From the NCBI GenBank assembly GCA_025769875.1, contig JAGFNK010000479.1, positions 1-39,512 on the forward strand: 39,512 bases of DNA, written 5' to 3'. Below are positions 21,750 through 31,450 of this stretch, piece by piece. This stretch comes from Russula earlei (Eukaryota > Basidiomycota > Agaricomycetes > Russulales > Russulaceae). The notes below the pieces were generated by a model that saw nothing but the letters and a program-made list of their open reading frames with translations, made no database searches and was not told the DNA's origin. The position numbers and the translations under genes are program-made. Positions within the stretch are counted from its first letter, which is position 1. Every line of letters begins with the position of its first letter.

Positions 21750-24201
21750 TTACAACGTGGTTATAGCATGATCGAAGGCAGTTACACGCGCATAGCGTTC
21801 TTCGAATGTCTCACCGGCAAATTCTGGTTCCTCTTTGACCTCAATTCTATAATTTGAAACCAGCATGGTCATAATAGCCACGCTCTCGGTTTCAAAAAAC
21901 CTGAAAATATTATGTGAGGGCTCTGTTCTTGAGTACACCCAATAGCTCGCACCGTCTCCCAATACAAGCCCGGGCACCTGAGAACGTTCTTGAGACGGGA
22001 CTAAAAGAAACGCGACAGATGGAGATACCTTGACTGAACGGAATAAAAGCATCTTTTGGCCAGTCACCAAGGAACCTTTCTGGAATGAACCTGTGAGGAT
22101 CCTTCCAGTACCGCGCTACGAGAGTCGGTAAGAACCAGTACCAGGGCCACAACGCAACTAGGCGTACGATTGTAGTGCAAGGCAGAGACGTTCAATTCAA
22201 TGTCCGTCCCTGACGGGACAGGAACCGTTGTCTTTCCGCCGTCGATATTGTTTACGGTTAGGATAGTATCTCCCGCAGCTATCTTCGGGATTGATACGAT
22301 CTTATAGTCGTAGCGTATGATTGGCTGCAAATCGCTACACAGGCAACTAGACAATTGAACTTACTGGGGGGCTGTAGGCAGTATGTAAGCCTGTGGCAAC
22401 GAACCTAGATATATACTCACAACAACCTAAGGGTCTCATATAAAACACTACCAAAGGATAAGAATCGTCCTGGTTTTCATTCATCTGGTGAACGTACGCG
22501 AAACTGTACGTGAAGCGACCCATGTCTTCGTACATCTACGCGGCTTTTAGTTCTTATCATAAACCGACATCCAATGGAACGTACGGGTATCCCATTTAGG
22601 CTGGCAATCACCCCTTTGTTTTGTTCATACAAACGCTCTTGCTCATCGGGATGCAGAGCCAACAAGGCAAATGTAAAGCACAGTGTATGCGCTGTCGTCT
22701 ATGGGGAGGCGGGCGCACTGAGCTACACCGTAGAAACCAGGAGTTGGTCCGTTCCCACCTCATGTCCAGCAAGGAGAAATATAAACATATTTCCTGGGTA
22801 GGAAGTTGTCCAAGAACGCAGAACGACCCGACATTGGAACCTTACCGATAAGTTCGTCCTTAGTTAGCGCCGTCCCATCATCCTGTTCGTGTCGTGCCGC
22901 GTCTAGAAGACCACTAAACAGGTCATGGCGTTCTTCTGCTTTATCCGCATTCCTACGAGCTTGCACCATTTCAAGCATGTATTTCTGCACGAAGCGTGAG
23001 GCATCAATGACGCCTGTACAATTGATATGACTTAGGATGAACAAACCTTCACCTCGACAGATGCCAGGTGAACCTCCTTAGTCAGCTTCGTCAAATTCCT
23101 TGCCCAACGGGGGAGAAGGATATACAGAGACAGGTTAGAAGACAATATGTGAAGGGCGTCCTTGAACGCCATTTGGTAACCAGGAGGAACAACGAGGTCG
23201 CTTGTCCATGTCATCCGACGGCCGAAACCTGGTATTACCTCTGAGATTGAAAGGTTTCAAACAGGACAGAGACTACCTGCAGCACCGATGATAAAGAGGG
23301 CGAGCTGGGGGAGATATTATGGAAGGGCGACGCTACAAGGCGTGGGTAGCGTACTGGAAGAGTGATGTCCAGACAGTGATCTACAACAATGCTTGACTTG
23401 TCACGCCAAATGCTGTCGAACAGGTCCGTGACGATGTGAATAGTCTCGTCCCATACAAATTTATAATTTTTCTGACAAATGTATTCAGGTTAAGGGGAAG
23501 AACTCAGCTCGAATCGTACCTCTGAGAAAGGTGGAGCGGTGATTTTTCGGTACTTCTTCCATTGAGCTCCTTCCGAGGCCACAATGTTTGGACCAAAAAC
23601 AGTCAATATGGCGTATCGATAAACGGGCTTGGGGAATTTGGCACGAAGGGTTGTCACCTCCTACGTACATGGTTGAACACCTCTAACTCAACTCGAGTTG
23701 GAGCAGACGTACTTTGATAGCCGCAGCGTCTGCAAGTAGCAGATCGGATTTGGGCCAAGGAAATGCGGTTACCTGCGACACCGTTTGATCTGAATTTGCG
23801 GTTCCTTCTATACCATCAAGAAGATTTACCAGACTAATGGCGTCCTTTCCGGCGGCAGCAAAGTCTGTTCAGGTAAGCGACTCAAGCACTGGCTTCTGCG
23901 CAATCGTCAGGCAAGTATACCTCTATATTTCCTCTTTTGCATCCACGCAGTGCCCGGAGTTAGATAACGAGCCGATGGAGCGATCCGCGCAATCAACTCT
24001 CCTGAATCAGTGTTCGGGCCAATAAGGAAGAACAGGCCAGCGAGGTTACTGCCAAAGTGACACCGATGTTAATCAATGGCTCGCTTGGATGATCGAAAGC
24101 GCCACTGACCCAACACTGCGAGCAACCCTTCGGAGTTGCAACAATAGGGATATGAGAAATAGACCGGAGACAGGAAGGATGACGGATAGAACGGTAGGCA
24201 T
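21750..24201 (-). CDS. Cytochrome P450, copy 4 (apparently intact)
   Basis: Same 18-exon structure as copy 3 and almost the same protein. Start MPTVLSVILPV, then RRVARSVG; later VASEGAQWKKYRK, KDELIG, NMFIFLLAGHE/TTAHT, YETLR, IPERF, haem loop FSQGARACIG and end FDHAITTL. All splice sites are GT..AG; the 7-nt exon is at 22365-22371. Some changes from copy 3 fall in the B-C region (ELIARIAPSARY against ELTAHIAPSSRY) and around the F-G region (LSLYILLPRWARN), where substrate recognition usually sits, so specificity could differ. A copia element has landed just beyond the stop codon and may have replaced its 3' end signals. Confidence 0.88.
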
Positions 24202-24227
24202 CGCGAGCACGTGAGCGTTTGTAGGGA

Positions 24228-24238
24228 GGGGGGGGGGG
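24228..24238 (+). repeat. G11 homopolymer in 5' leader of P450 copy 4
   Basis: An eleven-base G run within a G-rich stretch 27-37 bp upstream of the start codon. Copy 3 has a shorter, interrupted run at the same place. On the transcribed strand it is a C run. Confidence 0.8.
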
Positions 24239-24600
24239 AGGGGAGAGGGATGGTGGGTAACTGTGATGGTTAGATCTGTTGTGAGTGCGCCTTTAAGCTT
24301 TAGCGAAGAGAAGGTGGGCATTTCCTCGGACTCTATGCCATGCCGGTGAAGATTTGGGTCTGTCCCATGGGGTTGCATGATATCAATGGTCTCCCTTACT
24401 ATGTGCAGGGGCAAAGATCTCATTTATCAACCTGTTTAGCTTTCAATACTGTGGACCTGCTACACTGGCACCCGATTCAAAGAAAGCACTACAGTAGCAG
24501 CAGAGGGGTGGATACGCCACCAATTTAGCTGGTGCTTCAATGGAAAGCTTGGAAAGCTTGGAAAAGGAGTTTGGCCTCGAGCGGTGTTTCAAACCGACAA

Positions 24601-24786
24601 TCGTACAAATTACATTAGTAATCAGTTTCAGCTGAGCAACCACCGAAAACCAGCTAAAAGCTGGAGACTCAGACACTTGGAAATCCATTTTCTTGGAAAC
24701 TTGGCCAGACGGTCTGAGATGGAAACCTAGGAAACCTACTGGAACCTACATAACTTCAGATCTAGGTCCTATATACAATATCTAAT
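24601..24786. other. Repeat-derived boundary sequence
   Basis: Similarity to arm A ends here. The sequence contains several CTTGGAAA and GGAAACCTA motifs, which recur in inverted form at about 27385-27440, suggesting remnants of a transposon that once spanned this interval. Confidence 0.35.
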
Positions 24787-26985
24787 GAGGGATTGGCACG
24801 GGTAACCCCCGGGTATTTTTTCGATACCCGTACCCCTACCCTTCGATAAGGGTATGGGTTACCCATCAATACGGGTGCAGGTTCTCGAGGGTACAAGGGT
24901 ACAGTTACCCGTGCGGGTAATGCGCACGGGTATACTGTAGTTGTCCATCGTGTCGTCCATTGTTGTCCGCCAGCATCATTAGCACCCCTTATCCACCTGC
25001 AAGCAGTCACTTGCAGCGGCAGTGAGGGGTGCTGTGTTGTCGTGGCCTGGTATGTCGCTGGTAGTGTTCCCCGCACTCGTCTTCGGTAGTTGTTCGCGTG
25101 CTCGTCTCACCTGAGGTCGTGGCCCAGTAGCACCCACCACCAGCACTGTGAGCCAGTGCTCGCATGGCGGAAGGGGGGGTGCTAGGCCGAGCCTCGCCGG
25201 TCGTTGGAGAAGGGCTGGGATGTGGTTCCTGCCCTCCATCGTGCTGGTCCTCGCCGTCTCGTTGTCGTCCTGCCCCCCGCGAGCAGTGGCTTGCAGTGGC
25301 AGGGGCGGGCGCTGGGCCGTGGTCTCGTCGTCGTCCCTCTCCTTCCCCCTCCCCCTCCCGTCGTCGTGCCCCTTCTGTTGTCATTGGTGTCGTCTGGTCC
25401 TCGTCCTCGCTCTCGTTGTTCCCTCGTCCTTCCCCTCCTCGTCGTCCCCGCGTTGTCGTTGTTGTCTGGTCGTCGGCGTCCCCCCCGTCTTCGTCTCGTC
25501 TCTCATCTCCCATTTCCCGTCCCCTTGCTCCCCGTTTCCACCCCGCGAGCAGTTGCTCGCGACTGGGGTTGGGGGTGCTGTGGTGTTGGTCGTTGTCGTT
25601 GTCGTCTTGTCGTTTGGGCATCCTCATCGTCCCCTTGTCCTCCCCCTCTCGTTGTTGTGCCTCTTCTCTTTCCTCTGCTCCTCCCCATAGTAAATATTTG
25701 TAACTAAAAAACTGTTAGTAAAAAGAACATGAAATGAGCAAAGAAAAAAAAACTTACCGGTGGCCCAAGGGTCGTCTCTTCCACCTTTTTCATTTGGTTT
25801 ACCTCGTCTCCCGTCGTCTCCCCATCATCTCGTCGTTCCATGGTTGCATTGTCATTCCGTTTCATCTGGCGCGCGTTGCCGTTTTGTAGTTGTACTCGTT
25901 CCCACCCTGCAAGCAGTTGCTGGCAGTGGTTCTGGGTGCCTGTGTGGTGACTGTGGCGGCCGTCGTCGTTTGATCGTCGTCGTTCTGGCATTGTGGTGTC
26001 GTTATACCATAGATAGAACCTAAATGAAAAAAAAAGTGTCAATTGAAACAAAACAACAAAGCACATAAAAAAAACTTAAAGTGACCTCACATCCCGTTTA
26101 GAGATTAAACAGCGTGCAGACTCGCCCACCCAGGTACGGTGGCCGACCGAGTCCTTCGACTTTCGCAGAAGAGACGTAACCGTCGATGGTACGTAGCCTG
26201 GCAGAGGCACCCCGTGCATCAAAAGCCGGTGGTGTTGGAGGTGGCGTTACTTGTTGTCTCTGCCAGTGGGATTGTGGCTGGGTTTGATGAGGGCGGATCG
26301 GTAATGGCACAGCCGTCATGGGTTGCGTATGGTTCCGAGTGCACCCCCGTGTAGTTGCCATGTCTGGCAATGATTCTGGGAGGATACTGTAGGACGGCGG
26401 TGAACGTGACGGTGAGGGCGTCAAGGGTTGGTGGTTAGGAGTAGGAGAAAGAAGGGACGATGACCAGTGGAAGATAGGTCAGCGTGCTGTACGATAGTAT
26501 ACCAGAAACAGGGAGGTATCAAGGGACGATAGAGACGATGGCAGGGAGGGCGTGCCCACGCTGTATACGTGGCGGAAAGTCGGAAAGGAAGAGTAATATA
26601 TACTAATCGGGTACTTACCTCGGTGGAACTCCACGTTGACTCACCGTCTGCCTGCCGATCACACTTTTGTGCAGTGGCCGTAATGCAAAGATAATTCTCC
26701 AAGGGTTTTTGGGGCGCTGCACTGCGGTATGGGGAATTGCTGTGGCAAAGGGGTACAATAGGCTTCTCCTTAAGACCAGCTCATGATGGATGAGAGACTG
26801 CACGTCGGCGTAACTGGTAGAGGGGTGTTGGAACGGTGGCACGGGTCGCTTGCGACGTTTGGTCCGGCGACCCGTCATACTCGACAAGGGTACGGGTATT
26901 GTGAGGGTCGCATCTTGCGTATCCGTACCCGTACCCCTACTATTGGTCCATACCTGCACGGGTTGGCATACCCCTGCCATACACT
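24787..26985. mobile_element. Possible hAT-like non-autonomous transposon
   Basis: Both ends are packed with GGGTA/TACCC motifs: left 24795-24935, right 26870-26975. The right end read inward, CAGGGGTATGCCAACCCGTG, resembles hAT-type termini; the left end (GAGGGATTGGCACGGGTAAC) is a weaker match. No matching 8-bp target duplication was found. The inside has no transposase, only GC- and CT-rich low-complexity DNA and dispersed palindromes. The classification is tentative. Confidence 0.4.
24992..25930. repeat. Dispersed 16-bp palindromic repeats
   Basis: Four copies of a GC(A/G)AGCAGT-centred motif lie at 24999-25014, 25279-25294, 25545-25560 and 25909-25924. The third is an almost perfect palindrome (GCGAGCA/GT/TGCTCGC); the first pairs as GCAAG..CTTGC. 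Each is preceded by CCnCC and followed by a G-rich stretch. Confidence 0.6.
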
Positions 26986-27335
26986 AGATACGGTGTTTGT
27001 CATCTTGATTAATTCAAAGCCAGGTATGGAAGGAATGGAAATTGGGTGGGTTGTCCTCTTCTTGTTTTATTACCCTCGCAAGGCTCACTCCTGTGTGCTG
27101 GTTAACTGGTTTGTCCATAACAATGAGCCTGATCCTGACACTGGGATGTGGACAGTTCAGTTGGAATGTAACAGGAAGGGAGAACTCAATGTTCAGGTCA
27201 TTCCCCTCAAGACTATTGCTCATGGAGCCCACCTCTTACCGGTGTATGGTAGTATGTATTGGACAGCTTTTATTCCACTTCTTCATAAATCACTCAATTG
27301 ATCACCATGCCCATGCATTTGTCACTAGTTCATAA
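26985..27335 (+). pseudogene. Transposase C-terminal remnant (KDZ/Plavaka-like)
   Basis: The translation DTVFVILI, GMEGMEI, VLVNWF, EPDPDTGMWTV, HGAHLLPVYGS and, after a frameshift near 27,270, NHSIDHHAHAF matches the C-terminal block that I know from KDZ/Plavaka transposases of basidiomycetes. There is no start and no catalytic core in the window. It abuts the right end of the GGGTA-rich element and lies just beyond the truncated end of the VPS39-like gene. Confidence 0.65.
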
Positions 27336-27469
27336 TTATGTCTCTTGTAGTAAACGTTTTGATGATCTGAGTTTAGTAGTATAGGTTTCCAAGTTTCTGG
27401 GTTTCAAGTTTCCAGAAACCTGGAAACCAGCGAAAACCTTGCCAGTTTACTGATGCCCCGTACCACTTA

Positions 27470-28899
27470 TTAGGTCTTGCCAGCGACGTTTGGGATGACC
27501 TCTCTGCCTCCCGGCTCTGCACAACGACCCAGAAGATTGACTTTCACTAACCTTTGTTTGTCGGGTTGCTGCTGCCACGGGACGAGGAACCCACTCGGGC
27601 TCATGGTCAGTGCGCGTCGCTCCGCAGCGAGCAAGACCTTGAGCGAGGCCTCGTTTGCGGAGGGTAGTGGAGGCGCAGGCACTTCCTGAACAATTTCCTG
27701 CGACTCGACATTGTGCACTTGGATCGTTTGGTCCGACAATAGAGCCGTGACATAGGGGTACTCCAGGCCTACTAAATGGTCAGTCTTCAAACCGTGTCGA
27801 GGGAGAGGACGAACAGATGGACAACGGGTGGCTCGGCCACTGCAACGTGCCGCGCACCGGGTCTCCGTTGAGATTAATGAATACGCCCATCGTGCCGGTG
27901 CCGGTCCAAGAAAGTATGAGAAATTCCTCTTCGGCGACGACCAAGCTCATCGGTCGGTGTGGTCGCATGCCTGGTTCTGGTGGTACTTGAGAGATGGGGA
28001 GAATCGGCGTCGCTGTGACGGCGTCGAGATTGATCAGAGTGTACTGCTCGCGATCTGCGATGCACAGGCACAACCCGGTACGACGAGCAAGGAATGCTCC
28101 ACCCTGTAGTGGTATGTCCTATACTCAAGTAGTATATAAAAGCAGTCCAAGCCAAAAGGAGGGCTGCCAACCTTGATCCATGACAGCGATTCTCGAAGGC
28201 TATACAGGACAATGCCGGTACGCTTCACCACGCAAAAATCCACTGGGAGAATCGGCATGGGGGAGTCCACCGAGGGCATTGGTCTTGCAATGTGTTGGTG
28301 ATCCACTGCAAAGGCCATCACATTGCGAATGGGTTTGATGCTCGAAACCAGTTCGAGCGAAGGGATGACGAAAAAGAAGATCTGGCGGTCTAAACGGAGG
28401 TCAGAACGTGCCAGGGAGGATATCATGAACGAGATACCACTGAGGATGAGCGCTTTTGAGATGCAGGGGGTTAGCACGATCTCCTCTACCGCCTTTCCCG
28501 TCGGTAGCACTTGTCGGGACACGAGAGTGTACGATTCTGGCTGTGGGTCGTCAGGACGGCGCAAGGAAGGGATGACACTATATTCAACCCACTTGGTGGG
28601 GTCCATTCGTCTGCAACGCGAAGAGCAAAATGTCACCATTGGAACAACCAACATAGATCTCAGAGCCTAAGAGGACATCAATGTGGCAACTAGACGAGGC
28701 CAACGATGTTGGCTGACGATGTACTTACCCAAAGCCTGCACACATTTCACCTCAACGGAGAATGGGTCATCCGAGTTTTCTAGACGTTCAAAGATGAATT
28801 GCGCTGAAAGATGACCAGTCGGAAAGCAGGCAGACCATGAATGTCAAGGATGGTTGATATAAGAGGTTGAACTTGATATGGTGGGATGTCGGAGCTCAT
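27470..28899 (-). CDS. VPS39/TGFBRAP-like CNH-domain protein, C-terminally truncated
   Basis: Homologues act in vacuolar/endosomal tethering (CORVET/HOPS-type subunits and TRAP1-like proteins). Seven exons join in frame: start MSSDIPPYQVQPL, VEVKCVQALG, EIYVGCSNGDILLFALQ, PESYTLVSRQVLP, KALILSD/RQIFFFVIPSL, IKPIRNVMAFAVD, CLCIADREQYTLINLD, EFLILSWTGTGTMGVFI, GDPVRGTLQWPSHP, YVTALLSDQTIQVHNVE, FLVPWQQQ. This is the CNH (citron homology) beta-propeller. All six introns have GT..AG ends. The protein stops at about 373 residues, whereas family members are near 1000 and carry Vps39 domains after the propeller. The missing part is replaced by transposon remnants, so this is probably a truncated, non-functional gene. 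Confidence 0.8.
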
Positions 28900-29032
28900 C
28901 GTAGAGACGGCCATACCCGCCTGTCTCTTTCATGTCCCTCGCAATCAATCCTAGTACAGCATCTGCAGGGGGTGCCTCTCCTTGTATTTCTGAGCTGAGA
29001 GATAGCGCCCACCTGTTCTTTCCTCGTTCACC
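28900..29032. promoter_or_regulatory. Short divergent promoter
   Basis: 133 bp separate the start codons of the minus-strand CNH gene and the plus-strand gene at 29033. A CT-rich patch (TTCTTTCCTCGTTCACC) precedes the plus-strand start. Bidirectional promoter function is inferred from layout. Confidence 0.5.
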
Positions 29033-31055
29033 ATGGCCCACGCTTACTTCCATACATATCGGGAGCAACTCGCACAACTTTATCACGGCTATGCTCTATG
29101 GGAGCCGGCTCCTGGTGGCCTCTACGACCAAGTCCGAGTAGGTGATGTAGGTTTTATACTGCACGGTCACTTCACTCGCTTCTTCAACGCGCTTCTCCCC
29201 GCCGGCCATCCCAACCAAGGATACGATCTTCCCCGTGATTTTGTGCCGCTCAGCATGGGTCCCTTTGGCAACATTCGCATACTAACTCTCTCCCATGGGG
29301 ATTACTGCTCAAACTCAGTAACGGCGATCAGAGATCCGATTGGAGATCAGATTCAAGCCGCGTAGGTGTCCAGCTCCAAGACACGTTCATACTCCTGCTG
29401 ACCCATCGCGCCACCCCAGCTCGCCAGATGATGTTCCGAATGCTTCATTTAAATGTAGAAGGGGCAAGGGCGCATTTCTGTCTCTTCCCTTCAACGCGCA
29501 TCGCGAGGACGCCATCCGCACTAAAGTCTTCGAGACGTATATCCGCAGATACTGCGACAGTTGGCTGGAGGTCGCTCATCTGGGAGGCTACGACGTCAAG
29601 TTGGAAGACATCATCTTTGTCACTGGCTGTGACCTCACGTCATCCTGGGCGATGGCCGCATTCACGAATCCTCCATGGGATGCCGAAATGTCACTCTCCG
29701 TCCAACCTATCGGAGCAGCAAGTGCCAGATTCCAATGGGCGGCTCCGAGTCAACCCCATAACAATGAGTCACATCAGGTTTGTACGAGAGAAGTGACGAC
29801 CTTGCATGCGTTAACTCCGAAACATAGAACGCGTCACGTACACACTGCGTCTTCATCAGGGGTTTCCGGGCCAAGCGCATTCTTAATTTCATAAAGAAAA
29901 CGAAGGCGTTCGCGGAACACCTTCCCGACAATCCAGACAATGAACCTGAATCATCGATTGAGCTCGTCAGAGAGCCAGATGAACCCGAGGTGGGGACGTC
30001 GTTTTCTCGACGCGGTGGCTGGAATTGATGATTTTGCAGTACCGTGACCCACTTATTGGGGTCTTGGATTATCTGGCCGAAGTAAGTTCGGGTTTTCTGT
30101 GTCTGACCTCTCCTCCCATTCTCCCAGCAATCACCGGACCAGGAATTAGCCATCGCGCATGAATATGATCTCGGTAAGATCGAAGGGTTGGTGGGTAGAG
30201 AGATGAACCTTTGGCGGATGTGTCGTAGTTGACTCTCCTCGACAGGAGGTACTGACAGCGGACGCAGTAGAAAACTTCTTGCGTCAGAATGAGTTTCCCG
30301 TTCAGGTTGACAAAGGCGGTACGCGTCCGAGACCGTCAGTCTAAGGCTTGTTGTGGCTGATTCGTCCTATATCAGTCGCCTTGCTAGGGGATGAAGACGA
30401 AGAAGTGGTACCCGAAGACGTGAAAATGACGTTTCATGCGCACGCCGAACTCGGTGTACGTTCTTAACACAGTCAGACGAACAGTCGGCCGATTGACTTG
30501 AATCAAGGACGATCCGATCCCTCTCATCATTCACCCGGCCCTCATGAAGTATTTGCTTAAATTCGATATCACCACTCAAACTGTAAATCATGATCTCGGA
30601 CTCCCTCCGGAAGACTTGCAATCCCCCGCCGTTCATCCCCCTATGTATGTCCTGATGCTCGAAAACGAGCAGGGGTACCCACAAAACATCGAAGTTCGCG
30701 CGTCAGACAGGGGATCAAGCGTCGGTATCACCGTTGAGGACGTATTGAATACGATTGGCAACGACCTACGGAAGTCATCCAGTCAGCGTGAGTGGGCTGA
30801 ACTGAACGAGGACATACGCAGAGAAGTCGAAGACGCGTTTGAAGACCGGGCAAGGACGGAGGAAGATAGGAGTGGTGGCCTTCGCAAGATAGACTATTTA
30901 CGTGGCAGGAACCGACTACAAATCTTCTCAAGGCATACGCTTCCTGAGGACGAGGAAATTTCGCAAGCTCTACCTTCTGCTCGCGCTTTGTGAGTCATGT
31001 GATATCTCTTGCTTGTCGTCTACCTACATTCATGGCTTCCGCAGGGACAATTTAA
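29033..31055 (+). CDS. Unknown agaricomycete protein with C-terminal DUF6699-like domain
   Basis: Exon 1 (29033-29361) begins MAHAYFHTYREQLAQLYHG and has VGDVGFILHGHFTRFFN. Exon 2 (29420-29777) has GKGAFLSLPF, RTKVFETYIRRYCDSW and DIIFVTGCDLTSSWAMAAF. These blocks are typical of a widespread uncharacterised agaricomycete family. Further exons (GFRAKRILNFIKK, YRDPLIGVLDYLAE, EVLTADAVENFLRQN, VALLGDEDEEVVPED) keep frame up to 30502-30993, which resembles DUF6699: LIIHPALMKYLLKFD, EVRASDRGSSVGITVEDVL, GGLRKIDYLRGRNRLQIF. A last small exon ends at TAA 31053. The DUF6699-like part could instead be its own gene starting at 30546. Function is unknown. Confidence 0.65.
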
Positions 31056-31450
31056 GTGTTGCTGGTCCATCTAGCCTCACCACTGCGAGGTCGCCTGATA
31101 GAGGAAGAACAAGGGCCTGATTTGTGATAGAGATTTATAGCCATGGCCATATCCATCTGCACTCGCTGCTTTGCCATGGGCGCCAGTTAGGATGCTCGAT
31201 TGTGATCTTATGTATTCGTCCGGATGCAGTGAGCGGGCTGTATCGATATTATTAGATGTTCAGAAATATCCCAGGGCTCTCAAGAGAGGAATGTCGATAC
31301 TGTAATTTGGTTCCGCCCGGTTGAGAACATGAAAGAGCGTTGCATTTTCACCTCCCCTTTCTTTCCTTTGTGGAAACTGGTTTGCGGTCGTTAATTCGCC
31401 TTTTTTTCCCAAGCGAAATAGCCCAACATCGTGGGTCAAAGTGTATCATA

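Larger units (their letters stand above)
16742..24600. repeat. Segmental duplication, arm B (with P450 copy 4)
   Basis: Colinear with 10798-14600. It is interrupted by the copia element at 17146-21659 and lacks the solo LTR. In the 400 bp left of the copia element several CpG sites of arm A are TpG or CpA here (for example GTGCGCGTTCGAG against GTGTGCGTTTGAG). The right edge lies near 24,600, where similarity ends in decayed repeat sequence. Confidence 0.8.

Noticed and set aside
25148..25707. Three overlapping long plus-strand frames and a 206-codon minus-strand frame
   Set aside because: All frames are open because the DNA is GC- and CT-rich low-complexity sequence. The translations are only Ser/Pro/Val/Arg runs with no motif, inside a probable transposon.
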